From a virus: a stretch of 37,263 nucleotides of DNA. Position 1 is the stretch's first letter. The number at the start of each line of letters is the position of its first letter. Shown here piece by piece: positions 27,564-36,394 of this stretch. The DNA is taken from the IMG/VR virus record IMGVR_UViG_3300044608_002757, positions 1 through 37,263 of that record. One strand, written 5' to 3'. A model generated the notes under the pieces. It made no database searches, was not told where the DNA came from, and was given only the letters and a program-made list of their open reading frames with translations. The position numbers were made by a program, and so were the translations under genes.

Positions 27564-30235
27564 CACTCCCCACCGACGACACCCCGCTCACCGAAGCGGC
27601 GGTGCTCTACGCCGAGCTCGGCCTGCGCGTGCTGCCCGTGTGGGGCGTGCGCCAGGGCGGCGGCTGCGCATGTGGCAAGCCCGCATGCACGACGCCCGGC
27701 AAGCACCCCATCGAGCGCGCATGGCAAAAGAAGGCCTCGAGCGACCCCAACGCCGTGCGCGATGCTCGACGTGCTCACCCCGAGGCCAACGTGGGCCTCG
27801 CCATGGGTGGGGCCGAGCGCATCGTCGCGGTCGACATCGACGGCGCGACCGGCCGGGCATCGTGGGAAGCCATCGAGGCTGAGCACGGCCCTGCGCCGGT
27901 CACGCTGACCTCGGTGTCTGGTCGCGCAGATGGCGGCGAGCACCGCCTCTTTCGCGTGCCCTTGCACCTCGACATCAAGCAGCTTGGCAACCGCTCGAGC
28001 TTCCGGCACGCGGGCATCGACACGCGCATCGACAACGGGCAGATCGTCGTAGCGCCCTCGAGGCACGCATCCGGCGCGCGCTACCGCTGGGTGGTCGAGG
28101 CGCCCATCGCCACCATGCCCGACTGGCTGTTCGCTGCCCTGGCGTCGCCGCAAGAGGCCACGCGCCGAGCTCCGCCTGCAGCCCCGCCGTCGGCCCCCTC
28201 GGCACCAGCGCCCACTGCAGCATCGCCCGCCGCTGGTGTCGCGAACTACCTCTCGACGGCGCTGCGCAACGCATGTGACCGCATCCGCACGCAGGCATCG
28301 GGCGGCCGCAACGCGCTGCTCTTCGCCAAGGCCACAACACAGTTCGAGTACTGCATCGGCGAGAACGTCCCGCATCTCGTCGCGTGGAACTCGCTCTACG
28401 AGGCCGGCGTCGCGTGCGGCTTGCCTGCGCAAGAGGTGGGCAGCGTGCTCGCCAAGGCATGGCGACAGGCGCAGGCCAACCCGCGGCGCGTGCCTCCTGC
28501 CCAGCAGTCCGCGCCGACCACCTACCACCAGCCCAACGACGCCAGCTGGGCAGCCCCCGATGGCACCACCACTGCCCCCGATGGCACGACAACGCCAGCA
28601 GCAGAAGACTACGGCTGGCAGCAGACCATGCGCATGACGGGCGAGGGCAAGGTCAAGAACTCCTTTGGCAACGTCTGCAAGATCCTGCGCCACCACCCGC
28701 AGTGGAAAGGTCGCCTGACCTACAACATGATGCGCGTGGTGCCGTGCCTCGACGGCAAGCCGCTCAAGGATTCGGACATCTCGCGCATCCGCGAGGCCAT
28801 CGAGGGCACCTACGAGATCGCCCCCGAGCGCTCGACCGTCATGCAGGCCGTGAGCCTCATCGCGGAAGAGCATTCCTTCCACCCCGTGCAGGACTACCTG
28901 CGCGGGCTCGCTTGGGATGGCACGTCGCGCATCGGCCGCGTGTCCGCTGAAGTGCTCGGCACGCACGTCACCGACCTCGACCGCTGCGACGAGCGCAACT
29001 TGCTCAACAACCGCATGCTCGAGTGCTTCTTCGTGTCGGCCGTCGCGCGCGCTCTCGACCCTGGCTGCAAGGTCGACAGTGCGGTGGTTCTGCACGGTGG
29101 CACCGGCTTCCGCAAGTCGACCTTCTTCCGCATCCTCGGTGGCGAGTGGTTCGGCGACTCCTATGCCGACATCCGCAACAAAGACGGCGTGCTGCAGGTC
29201 CACGCGGCCTGGATCTACGAGTGGGCGGAGATCGACCGCATCACCACGCGCACCAACAGCAGCGACGTGAAGGCCTTCATCACCGTCGCACGTGATGACG
29301 TGCGGCCGCCCTACGGCGCGGGCGTCGTCAACATGCCCCGCTCGGGCGTCATCGTCGGCACCACGAACAGGCCCTTCCTCGACGACGAGACGGGCAACCG
29401 GCGTTTCCACCCGCTCAGCATCAACAAAAAGATTGACGAGAAGCGCCTCACCGAATGGCGCGACCAGCTATGGGCCGAAGCGGTGCACCTGTACCGCAAC
29501 GGCACGACCTGGTGGCTCACTGAGAACGAGGAGCGCCTGCACGAGGAGCTCTCCGACGAGCACACGGTCGAGAACCCGTGGGTGGACAAGATCGCCATGT
29601 ACCTCAACCGACCGGACCTGATGGCCAGCGGCGTGACGATTGCCGAGGTGCTCACGAAGTGCATGGGCATCGACCTGGGCAAGGTGCAGCGCGGCGACGA
29701 GACCAGGGCAGGGAAGGCCCTGCGGTCGCTGGGCTGGGCCGTGAGCCGAGAGCGCAAAGGCGCCGGCGCCAGGGTCCGACTGTACAAGCCCATCGGCAAA
29801 ACCCGCATCGCCGAAGAGCCTGGGCCAACCCTGGGCCAACCATCTTATGAGGTTGGCCCACAGGTTGGCCCACCTTTTGGCAAGCAATCTCAAGGACCTA
29901 CCTTGGTGGGCCAACCTGTCCAACCTGATCAGGGTGAAAATGAAAAGGGAAATGCAGAAAAGCAAATCCCTATGGTTGCCGAGACCCTGTTGGCCCAGCG
30001 GGCAGGTTGGCCCACCCCAACCAACCAACTGGAATCACAAGCGAAAAGGTGGGCCAACCTCGGGCCAACCTCATCCCCTGGTCCAACCTCTGGCGCCCTG
30101 GATGGCCCACCAGCACCCCCTCTCAGCGACTTTGCTGCCTTCCTCGAAGAGCAGGGCATCAACCCGCGACCGCCTGGACCGACGACCACACCCCAGCAGC
30201 AGACCCCCAACGGAGAGCCCCATGACGACCGATAG
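27560..30235 (+). CDS. PrimPol-VapE primase-helicase
   Basis: 891 residues from ATG 27560. Residues 10-190 are a bifunctional primase-polymerase: GKHPIERAW, catalytic VAVDIDG (D92, D94), GGEHRLFR (H128) and QIVVAPSRHASG. A PriCT-like helical region follows. Residues about 350-740 are a VapE-type helicase with Walker A GGTGFRKS (513-520), WIYEWAEID, and GTTNRPFLDDETGNRRF. The last 140 residues are low-complexity Gly/Pro/Gln and contain the iteron DNA. It would prime and unwind phage DNA at the origin, as in other self-replicating phages and islands. Confidence 0.9.
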   Translation: MTLPTDDTPLTEAAVLYAELGLRVLPVWGVRQGGGCACGKPACTTPGKHPIERAWQKKASSDPNAVRDARRAHPEANVGLAMGGAERIVAVDIDGATGRASWEAIEAEHGPAPVTLTSVSGRADGGEHRLFRVPLHLDIKQLGNRSSFRHAGIDTRIDNGQIVVAPSRHASGARYRWVVEAPIATMPDWLFAALASPQEATRRAPPAAPPSAPSAPAPTAASPAAGVANYLSTALRNACDRIRTQASGGRNALLFAKATTQFEYCIGENVPHLVAWNSLYEAGVACGLPAQEVGSVLAKAWRQAQANPRRVPPAQQSAPTTYHQPNDASWAAPDGTTTAPDGTTTPAAEDYGWQQTMRMTGEGKVKNSFGNVCKILRHHPQWKGRLTYNMMRVVPCLDGKPLKDSDISRIREAIEGTYEIAPERSTVMQAVSLIAEEHSFHPVQDYLRGLAWDGTSRIGRVSAEVLGTHVTDLDRCDERNLLNNRMLECFFVSAVARALDPGCKVDSAVVLHGGTGFRKSTFFRILGGEWFGDSYADIRNKDGVLQVHAAWIYEWAEIDRITTRTNSSDVKAFITVARDDVRPPYGAGVVNMPRSGVIVGTTNRPFLDDETGNRRFHPLSINKKIDEKRLTEWRDQLWAEAVHLYRNGTTWWLTENEERLHEELSDEHTVENPWVDKIAMYLNRPDLMASGVTIAEVLTKCMGIDLGKVQRGDETRAGKALRSLGWAVSRERKGAGARVRLYKPIGKTRIAEEPGPTLGQPSYEVGPQVGPPFGKQSQGPTLVGQPVQPDQGENEKGNAEKQIPMVAETLLAQRAGWPTPTNQLESQAKRWANLGPTSSPGPTSGALDGPPAPPLSDFAAFLEEQGINPRPPGPTTTPQQQTPNGEPHDDR
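29822..30088. repeat. Candidate replication origin: 9-bp iterons GGGCCAACC/GGTTGGCCC around an A-rich segment
   Basis: Eight perfect copies start at 29822, 29833, 29851(r), 29863(r), 29908, 30005(r), 30051 and 30062 (r = inverted), with an 8-base copy at 29989(r) and near copies ggtccaacc at 30080 and gtccaacc at 29918. They occur as close same-direction pairs facing each other. Between them, 29926-29972 is unusually A-rich for this genome (agggtgaaaatgaaaaggga). The encoded peptide is low-complexity linker, so selection acts on DNA. Lying inside the primase-helicase gene, as lambda ori lies inside O, this fits an iteron origin with a melting region. Confidence 0.75.
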
Positions 30236-30950
30236 CCCGACCACGCTGACGCCTGCCGCACTGCGCATTGCCGACGCTGAGGTGGCCGAGTACTTCACCG
30301 CGGCCATTGGGGTCCGTGCCCAGTCCTACGAGCCTGCCCAGACCGTCCACGCTGGGGGCGATGCTGACCTCTCCCTGCTCTCCCGTGGCGCCATGCGAGC
30401 CCGAGCTCGGCACGCTGCCATCGACCGCAGCATGCGCGAACTCGACCGCACCTCTCGTGGCGTGCTCGAGCTGGTCTATGGGTACGGTGCTGGCGCCCTC
30501 TCTGCTGATGCTGGGCAGTGCGATGGCTTGGTCAAGGGTCGAGATGGCTCCCAAGACGCCCTGGGCCTCCTACGGGTCGCTCTGGCGCCCAAGTGGGGCC
30601 GTGGGAGCTTCCTTCGCCTCGCCTTGCTTCAACCCAGGGCCATCGAGGCCTACGCCAAGCGGCACGATGGCAAGCAACCGTCTGCCGATGTCCTGCTGAC
30701 CTTCCTATGCGCCGAAGCTGGCCTTGGCCAAGCTCGAACGGGCTTCTTCGTCGCACTGCGCAACGAGTGCGAGCGACCCAGGCGCCGAGCTCTCGCTGCC
30801 TACGAGGGCTTCAGGCTTCAGCGCGTCGAACTCGAGAAACAGGAGGCCAGGGCACGCGAGGCTGACCGCGAACGGGCCTTCGACGCTGCCATGGGCAAGG
30901 TGCACGCAGCGCAACACGCACGGCTGTCTCGCCGCATGGGGTCCGCGTGA
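30222..30950 (+). CDS. Helical protein, possible late-gene regulator, 242 aa
   Basis: ATG 30222 after CGGAGAG, overlapping the primase end by 14 bases. MRARARHAAIDRSMRELDRT followed by SRGVLELVYGYG resembles the sigma-region-4/antiterminator-type helices of phage late regulators (LxxLpxxxrxVLELxYg). The C-terminal third is Arg-rich coiled coil (ELEKQEARAREADRERAF). Its place, last-but-one in the early operon before packaging genes, suits a late activator. The assignment is tentative. Confidence 0.55.
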   Translation: MTTDSPTTLTPAALRIADAEVAEYFTAAIGVRAQSYEPAQTVHAGGDADLSLLSRGAMRARARHAAIDRSMRELDRTSRGVLELVYGYGAGALSADAGQCDGLVKGRDGSQDALGLLRVALAPKWGRGSFLRLALLQPRAIEAYAKRHDGKQPSADVLLTFLCAEAGLGQARTGFFVALRNECERPRRRALAAYEGFRLQRVELEKQEARAREADRERAFDAAMGKVHAAQHARLSRRMGSA

Positions 30951-31339
30951 GCCCCGGTGCCAGCACCAGCAGTGGCACCAAGCTGCGGCACAAGCGCATC
31001 TGGACGGTCTCGGACTTTGCCGCGCACACGGGCCTGTCGCACTGGCAGGCCAAGCAGGTGCTCCTGCGGCTCGACGCCGAGCTGAACGGCATGCTGCTCA
31101 CTCGAGGCAAGGGTACCAATCGGCGCTACACCTTTGCCCGTGCAGCCCTCGCCAAGGCCAAGCCCGACCTCTTTGCCGAGTACTCCAGCCTCGAGGAGCG
31201 CATCGAAGAGCTTGAAACCGAACTCTCGACGCTCAAGGCCGAGCAACGTCGGCACATCCAGCAAACAGGCCAAAACACACGGGACATTGCCAAGATGCGC
31301 GCAGAGCGTTCAAGCTCTCATCGGCAAGCGTCAGCATGA
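30947..31339 (+). CDS. HTH and coiled-coil DNA-binding protein, 130 aa
   Basis: GTG 30947 in a GTGA overlap. RIWTVSDFAAHTGLSHWQAK followed by QVLLRLDAELNGMLL is a winged/MerR-like helix-turn-helix, then RGKGTNRRYTFARAAL as a wing, then a long coiled coil (SLEERIEELETELSTLKAEQ). It likely dimerises and binds DNA, for example as a small transcription factor or a terminase-like recognition protein. Last gene of the operon. Confidence 0.65.
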   Translation: MSPGASTSSGTKLRHKRIWTVSDFAAHTGLSHWQAKQVLLRLDAELNGMLLTRGKGTNRRYTFARAALAKAKPDLFAEYSSLEERIEELETELSTLKAEQRRHIQQTGQNTRDIAKMRAERSSSHRQASA

Positions 31340-31412
31340 GTCGGTAGCAATCGGCAGTAGTGCCCTACCAAGCCCCAAGGGGTAGCGGCCCACCGAGGCC
31401 AGGAGGCGACAC

Positions 31413-31682
31413 ATGGGCAGCGAGCAGATGCAGTCATCTATCGACGGCCCCTACGCTGGCGCCAAGGCCATCACCCCGAGTGACAGCGCCGACCTGCCCG
31501 ATGGCGAGTGCGCTGGCATCCTTTGCACCGGCACGCCGGGCAACGTTGTCGTCGTGCTCAAGAACGGCGACCAGATCACTTTGGCCATCGCGGCCAACTG
31601 GGCGGGCATCCTTCGGGTGCGCGCTCGTCGCGTGCGTTCGACCAGCACCACGGCCACTGGCCTCTTCGCCTTGTACGTGTGA
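31413..31682 (+). CDS. Small spike-base/decoration-like protein, 89 aa
   Basis: ATG 31413 after a good AGGAGG site. The pattern AKAITPSDSADLPDGECAGI, TPGNVVVVLKNGDQITL and ILRVRARRVRSTSTTATGLF matches small beta proteins of the gene-transfer-agent spike-base type (aivPsD..dLp....g...Gt.Gdv.v...dG...), which sit on the capsid or tail. The neighbouring packaging genes support a structural role. The gap 31340-31412 holds only its ribosome site and a short ctacc/ggtag dyad. Confidence 0.6.
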   Translation: MGSEQMQSSIDGPYAGAKAITPSDSADLPDGECAGILCTGTPGNVVVVLKNGDQITLAIAANWAGILRVRARRVRSTSTTATGLFALYV

Positions 31683-31864
31683 TGCCTGGCAAGCACGTCG
31701 AGGTCCGCGTCAAGGACGTCCTCAGCAACGCCGACGCAGCCGCCCACGTGTGGCGCCTCGGTCGCGAGATGCTCTACAAATACGGCGCCGAGTGCGACAT
31801 CTCTTCGTGGGTGCACCTCATCGTCGCGTGGGCCAAGGTCCGCATCGGCTGGTGGCGCAGATGA
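31682..31864 (+). CDS. Hypothetical protein, 60 aa
   Basis: ATG 31682 overlaps the previous stop (TGATG). The product (MPGKHVEVRVKDVLSNADAA...) has a hydrophobic aromatic C-terminal stretch (SSWVHLIVAWAKVRIGWW) ending in RR, perhaps membrane-associated. It precedes a 183-bp gap before the terminase genes. Confidence 0.5.
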   Translation: MPGKHVEVRVKDVLSNADAAAHVWRLGREMLYKYGAECDISSWVHLIVAWAKVRIGWWRR

Positions 31865-31898
31865 AATGCATGTAGGTGGCATGCTTCTTGTCGCCTGA

Positions 31899-32023
31899 GG
31901 GGGTACCCCCCCCCTAAAATTCCACGCACGCGGAAAACGCCACGGCGGCCGCCCTTGGCGCAAAAGTTGACGTATTTTCCAGGGTTTACAAAAAGGCGCA
32001 ACGGCACGACGTGTGCATAATGC
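31899..32023. promoter_or_regulatory. Pre-terminase intergenic region with dyads (possible terminator, promoter or packaging site)
   Basis: The gap 31865-32047 contains the palindrome gggggtaccccc (from 31899), an A/T-richer stretch (31965-31995, with ttgacg and tttacaaaaa) and a dyad gtgcat-a-atgcac including cataat near 32011-32024. Placed just before the small terminase gene, it is a natural position for a late promoter and for the pac or cos recognition site. No single element is decisive. Confidence 0.4.
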
Positions 32024-32047
32024 ACGCTATCTGTTGCGACGTGCACC

Positions 32048-32485
32048 ATGAAGATCCCCCCCGAGCTGCACGAGCCGATTCTCGCGCGCGTGGCCAAGGG
32101 GCAAGCCCTGCAGGCTGTCGCGGATTGGCTCAAGAGTGCGCACGCGATCTCCGTCTCGAAGATGGCGCTGTCGAAGCTCGTGCGAAAGCACCGGGCCGAG
32201 CGCGCGCAGACGTCGAAGCACATCGTTCGCGAGCACATCGAGCAGAAGCTTCCGCAAGACCTCGAGATCCTCGACAAGATTTTCGCCACCAACGTGCGGC
32301 TTTGCAGACGCGCGCAGATCGCCGCGTCGAAAGATCTCACCACGGCGAACGTCGAGAAGGTCGAGAAGCTCACGCGACTCGTCCTCAAGGCCGACGAGTC
32401 GAAGCGCAAGGCCCTCGGTGTCGACCAACCTGACGAGTCTCCGTTCCAAGGGCTCGCGGAGCTCGTGGGCATGGCGCTCAAGTGA
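32048..32485 (+). CDS. Terminase small subunit-like protein
   Basis: 145 residues from ATG 32048. Residues 1-50 (ARVAKGQALQAVADWLKSAH, MALSKLVRKHRAE) form a helix-turn-helix-like DNA-binding region; the middle is coiled coil (LEILDKIFATNVRLCRRAQI). Size, order and position immediately before the large subunit support a small terminase that recognises the packaging site. No signature motif exists for this family. Confidence 0.7.
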   Translation: MKIPPELHEPILARVAKGQALQAVADWLKSAHAISVSKMALSKLVRKHRAERAQTSKHIVREHIEQKLPQDLEILDKIFATNVRLCRRAQIAASKDLTTANVEKVEKLTRLVLKADESKRKALGVDQPDESPFQGLAELVGMALK

Positions 32486-32491
32486 GAACCC

Positions 32492-33904
32492 ATGCTCACG
32501 CGAGACAAGTCCAGCGACCTCGCGTCGCGTCTCGTGCAGCGGTGGCATCCCGATCCCGTCCTTGTCGGGCGCGATCTCTTCAAGCTCAATCTCTGGCGGG
32601 GGCAACGCGAGTTCCTCGGCTCTATCGCCGCGCATGACCGGGTAGCTGTTCGCAGCGGCCACAAGTGCGGCAAGACCACTGGGGCAGCGTTGGCTGCGTG
32701 GTGGTGGCTGCTCACGCGCAAGCGTGCGCGTGTCATTCTCACGGCGCCCAGCTTCACCCAGGTCGACGAGGTGCTCTGGGCTGAGGTCCGGCGCCTCTAC
32801 CGCTCGGCGGTCGTGCCCCTCGGCGGCAAGATGTCCGTCGACCCCGGCACCGGCTACGAGACGGCAGACGGTCGGCAGATCATCGGCTTCTCCACCGACA
32901 AGCCAGAACGCGCGGCCGGCTTCAGCTCGCCGAACATCCTCATCATCGTTGACGAGGCGTCCGGCTACGACCGGAAGATCTTCGAAGCGCTGCTCGGCAA
33001 CATGGCCGGCGGTGCTCGCATCCTGCAGCTCAGCAACCCGACGCAGACGACGGGCTACTTCTACGACTCGTTCCACACCGAGGGCAGCACGTGGGTTACG
33101 CACCACATGTCCTCGATTGATTGTGCGCGCGAGTGGCCCCTCGAGCTTGGCCCCGATGCGATGGGCCTCGCCACCCTGAAGTGGTGCGAGGACCTGCTGC
33201 GAGACTTCGGCCCAGAAGACCCGCGCTACCACGTGCGCGTCTTGGGCAACTTCCCGGCGAACGACGAGAACAGCATGATTGTGCTGTCGCTCGTAACGCC
33301 AGCGCAGAGCCGTTGGACCCGTACGCCGGGCGAAGGCCCGCTGCAGTTCGGCGTCGACACTGCGCGCTTCGGTACCGACTACTCGGCAATCGCCTGGTCG
33401 CGTGGCCTCTGGGTCAGCGAGCCGTTCATGCTCAAGGGCTGCGACAATGTCGAGGTCGCTGGGCACGTGAAGCGCCTCATCCGCGAGCATCGACGCAGCG
33501 AAGACGAGCGCGTCGAAGTGCGCATCGACACTTCGAACAACGGCGGTGTCGCAGACATTCTTCGCGCCGGCGACGACGACAACATCGACGTGGTCGATAT
33601 GGTGGCGTCGGCATCGGCGACAGAAGGCACCGACTTCTCGCGATTGCGTGACGAGGTCTGGGGTGGCCTTCGGGCCTGGCTAAAAGCTGGCGGCTCCTTG
33701 CCACCGTGCAGGCTTCTGCAAGCAGACATCCTCTCGCCGCGGCTTGGCTTCGACGAGCGGGGCAAGCAGAAGGTCGAGAGCAAAAAAGAGATGCGGCGGC
33801 GCATTGGGCGCAGCACGGACCGGGCCGACGCCGTTGCGTTGGCGGTGTACCAAGAGGGTGGGGTTGCCACCGACTCAATCATCTTCGGCGGTCGCGCAGC
33901 GTAA
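32492..33904 (+). CDS. Terminase large subunit
   Basis: 470 residues from ATG 32492. The ATPase has Walker A RSGHKCGKT (54-62), ILTAPSFTQVDEVLWAEV, Walker B ILIIVDEAS (D154, E155) and motif III LSNPTQTTG. The RNase H-like nuclease starts with FGVDTARFGTDYSAIA (D289) and ends with DRADAVALAVY near 445. It packages DNA into the prohead and cuts genome units. Followed by a DUF935-type portal, it belongs with Mu-like or gp28-like terminases. Confidence 0.92.
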   Translation: MLTRDKSSDLASRLVQRWHPDPVLVGRDLFKLNLWRGQREFLGSIAAHDRVAVRSGHKCGKTTGAALAAWWWLLTRKRARVILTAPSFTQVDEVLWAEVRRLYRSAVVPLGGKMSVDPGTGYETADGRQIIGFSTDKPERAAGFSSPNILIIVDEASGYDRKIFEALLGNMAGGARILQLSNPTQTTGYFYDSFHTEGSTWVTHHMSSIDCAREWPLELGPDAMGLATLKWCEDLLRDFGPEDPRYHVRVLGNFPANDENSMIVLSLVTPAQSRWTRTPGEGPLQFGVDTARFGTDYSAIAWSRGLWVSEPFMLKGCDNVEVAGHVKRLIREHRRSEDERVEVRIDTSNNGGVADILRAGDDDNIDVVDMVASASATEGTDFSRLRDEVWGGLRAWLKAGGSLPPCRLLQADILSPRLGFDERGKQKVESKKEMRRRIGRSTDRADAVALAVYQEGGVATDSIIFGGRAA

Positions 33905-33930
33905 AGGCTCGCGTCGCACCGTGAGGCCCC

Positions 33931-35139
33931 TTGGCACTACGACTTCGAAAGGGCGCATACCAGTCCCCGCTGGTTGTGGTGCGCGAGCCCCCGGTCATGC
34001 ACGCGGCAGCGTGGACGGTCGGGATGGTTCGCTCGGCGCTCTATCAGCACGAACGGGGAGACTTTCGCATGTCGGCGCAGCTCGCCGACAGCATGACGCA
34101 AGATGACCGCATCTTCGCGACGCTCGAGACTCGGGTGCTCGCGGTGTTGGGGTTGCCCTTCCGCGTCGAGCAGAGCACGGTCAAAGGGACCGAGGAGCTT
34201 TCGGCGGAGATCGCCGCAGACGTCGACTCTTGGTGGTTCGAGCAGTTCCCCGAGGGGCTCTGGGCGGACGTGATTCGGTGGTCGTTGCAGATGGGCTTCG
34301 CCATTGGGCAGCTCTTTTGGACGACGGCGCATCGGTTGCCGGTGCTCGTGCTGCACCACCCGTACTTCTGCAGCTGGGACGGCGACGAGCAGGCCTACTT
34401 CGTCGAGACGACCGAGGGCGGCAAGAAAGAGCGCGTCACTCCGGGCGACGGAAACTGGGTTCTCTTCGCCCCGCACGGCGTGACGCGGCCGCACATGCGG
34501 GCGATGCTCCGCGCGATCGCGGTGCCGTTCCTGCTGCGCACGTTCGCCCGGCGCGACTGGGCAACACGCTCCGAGATTGAGGGCATCGGCATCCGCAAGG
34601 CTGGCGTGCCCGACCGGGCCAAGCCGGAGATCGTCAAGCAGTTCCTCAAAGAGGTCGACGAGCTCGGCTCCGACAGCACGCTGAAGCTACCCGAGGGGTA
34701 CACCTTCGACATCGCGGCCATCGACGCATCGGCGGCTGACGGCTTCGACAAGCTCATCGCACACTGCGACACGGGCATCACGCTGCCCATCCTTGGGCAG
34801 AACCTCACCACGCAAATCGAGGGTGGGTCGTACGCCGCTGCAACTGCGCACGCGCGGGTGCAGCTCGACCGCACCGAGGCCGACGTGGCCATGCTCGCCA
34901 CCGGCGGGCATCAGCAGATCCTGGTTCCCTGGGTGCTTGCTGAACGCGGCGAAGATGCCGTCAAGGCGACGCCCTGGCCGCTGTTCGACAGTACACCGCC
35001 CGAAGACCTGCAGAAGTACGCCGTGGCGCTGCAGTCACTGGCGCAGGCGTTGCCGGCGCTGGACGCCGCCAAGGTCGACACGCAGCCACTGCTCGAGCGC
35101 TTCCGGCTCAAGCGCCTTTCGCAAGGACAGACGCCATGA
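33931..35139 (+). CDS. Portal protein (DUF935/Mu gp29-like)
   Basis: 402 residues from TTG 33931 with a GTGAGG site upstream. Features typical of DUF935 portals are QDDRIFATLETRVLAVLGLP, LQMGFAIGQLFW, a basic RTFARRDWATRSEIEGIGI segment, and LPILGQNLTTQIEGGSYAAA. It should form the dodecameric portal ring at the capsid vertex through which DNA is pumped. The TGA overlaps the protease ATG. The TTG start is the only one matching the N-terminal conserved length, but a later ATG is possible. Confidence 0.88.
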   Translation: MALRLRKGAYQSPLVVVREPPVMHAAAWTVGMVRSALYQHERGDFRMSAQLADSMTQDDRIFATLETRVLAVLGLPFRVEQSTVKGTEELSAEIAADVDSWWFEQFPEGLWADVIRWSLQMGFAIGQLFWTTAHRLPVLVLHHPYFCSWDGDEQAYFVETTEGGKKERVTPGDGNWVLFAPHGVTRPHMRAMLRAIAVPFLLRTFARRDWATRSEIEGIGIRKAGVPDRAKPEIVKQFLKEVDELGSDSTLKLPEGYTFDIAAIDASAADGFDKLIAHCDTGITLPILGQNLTTQIEGGSYAAATAHARVQLDRTEADVAMLATGGHQQILVPWVLAERGEDAVKATPWPLFDSTPPEDLQKYAVALQSLAQALPALDAAKVDTQPLLERFRLKRLSQGQTP

Positions 35140-36335
35140 CCATCCAGATGTTTCGAGCCCGCTTCAACGGCTCGCTCCAGCGCGCTGCCGGCGAAGACAA
35201 GACCTCGCGGTCCTTCGACTTTGTTTGCTCGACGCCAGACGTTGACTCGTCGGGTCGGATCGTTGTGCAGGACTGGGACCTCGCGCGCTTCAAAAAAAAT
35301 CCGGTGGTTCTCTGGAACCATGGCATGGGGGCGTCGTTCTGGGGCGACAGCGACGACACCGACCTCACGCTGCCCATCGGGTACGCGAGCAACGTTCGCG
35401 TTGAAGACGACAAGCTCAAGGCCACGTTGACCATCGTCGACGAGAAGGCCAACCCCATCGCGGAGAAGGTCTACCAAGGCCTGCTGCAGGGGTCCCTGCG
35501 TTGCACGTCCGTCGGCTGGTGGCCGCGTGACGTCAAGTACGAGAAGCACGATGGCGAGGACGTGGCGGTCATGCGGGGCAACCAGCTCCTCGAGATCTCG
35601 GTCGTCACTATCCCGGCGAATGCCGAAGCAACGAAAGAGGCCGCGAGCTTCGCGGCGCAGCTGAAACAGCTGAGAAAGAACGACGACGACATGAAAAACA
35701 TCGCGAAGCGCCTGGGCCTGCTCGAGACCGCCTCCGAAGAGGAAGTGCTCGCCAAAATCGACGAGCTAACGGCTCGTGTCGACGATTGCGAGATGCGCCT
35801 CGCCGACCTCGAAGGTGGTGGCAGCGCGTCCGATGACTCGACGGACGAGAGCGCCACCGACGAGAGCGCTGCTGCCGCGGACGCGACGGCTCGCCTCGAG
35901 CGCATCCGTGATGCTGCCGAGAAGGCGGGCCGCAAGGGCTTTGCCGCTCGCATCGCGGCGCTCTTCCAGGCCGAGAAGACCCTTTTGCTGCACGTGGCTG
36001 CCGATGCCGAGCGCATCGAGAGCGAGCGTCTGGCGGAGATCGACCGGCTCTGCGCCCGCGCCATCGAGGAGGGCAAGATGACCCCCTCGAGCAAGGTGCA
36101 CGCCTTGGCCGCCCTGGGCGACAAGCCGAGCATTGAGCAGGTCAAGCGGATGATTGCGGGGCTCCTTGTTGCTCGCAACATGGTCGATCCCAAGGCCAAG
36201 CGCTCGAGCGCCGGCGCGCAAGACAAGACCTTCGAGCAGTACTCCTTCAGCGAGCGCGCGTCGCTCATGCAGGAGAACCGCCCCCTGTACGACGAGCTCA
36301 AAGCAGACTTCGAGCGCCGCCGCGGCGGCCGCTGA
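35136..36335 (+). CDS. S78 prohead protease fused to a scaffold domain
   Basis: 399 residues from ATG 35136 (ATGA overlap). Residues 1-170 are an HK97-type prohead protease: CSTPDVDSSGRIV, LARFKKNPVVLWNHG (H62), GSLRCTSVGWWP (S125) and LEISVVTIPANAEA. Residues 180-240 are coiled coil and acidic/Ser-rich, and 250-399 a helical scaffold-like region ending KADFERRRGGR. It cuts scaffold and capsid termini during head maturation. Bases 35280-35314 are the diverged homologue of CRISPR spacer 15385-15419. Confidence 0.9.
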   Translation: MTIQMFRARFNGSLQRAAGEDKTSRSFDFVCSTPDVDSSGRIVVQDWDLARFKKNPVVLWNHGMGASFWGDSDDTDLTLPIGYASNVRVEDDKLKATLTIVDEKANPIAEKVYQGLLQGSLRCTSVGWWPRDVKYEKHDGEDVAVMRGNQLLEISVVTIPANAEATKEAASFAAQLKQLRKNDDDMKNIAKRLGLLETASEEEVLAKIDELTARVDDCEMRLADLEGGGSASDDSTDESATDESAAAADATARLERIRDAAEKAGRKGFAARIAALFQAEKTLLLHVAADAERIESERLAEIDRLCARAIEEGKMTPSSKVHALAALGDKPSIEQVKRMIAGLLVARNMVDPKAKRSSAGAQDKTFEQYSFSERASLMQENRPLYDELKADFERRRGGR

Positions 36336-36355
36336 ACGCAACACACCACCAACGT

Positions 36356-36370
36356 TCGCGGTGACCGCGA
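36356..36370 (+). other. 15-bp perfect palindrome before the capsid gene
   Basis: tcgcggt-g-accgcga lies between protease and capsid genes, 25 bases before the capsid ATG. It has no T run. In mRNA it would make a small stable hairpin that may protect the capsid message or set relative expression. Confidence 0.45.
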
Positions 36371-36394
36371 CATCCCGACCACGGAGAGATCCAC

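Noticed and set aside
27413-29410. 665-aa minus-strand frame opposite the primase gene
   Set aside because: Antisense shadow of PrimPol-VapE, caused by codon bias; no motif or ribosome site.
32027-33490. 487-aa minus-strand frame opposite terminase
   Set aside because: Shadow of the terminase genes, which carry all expected motifs.
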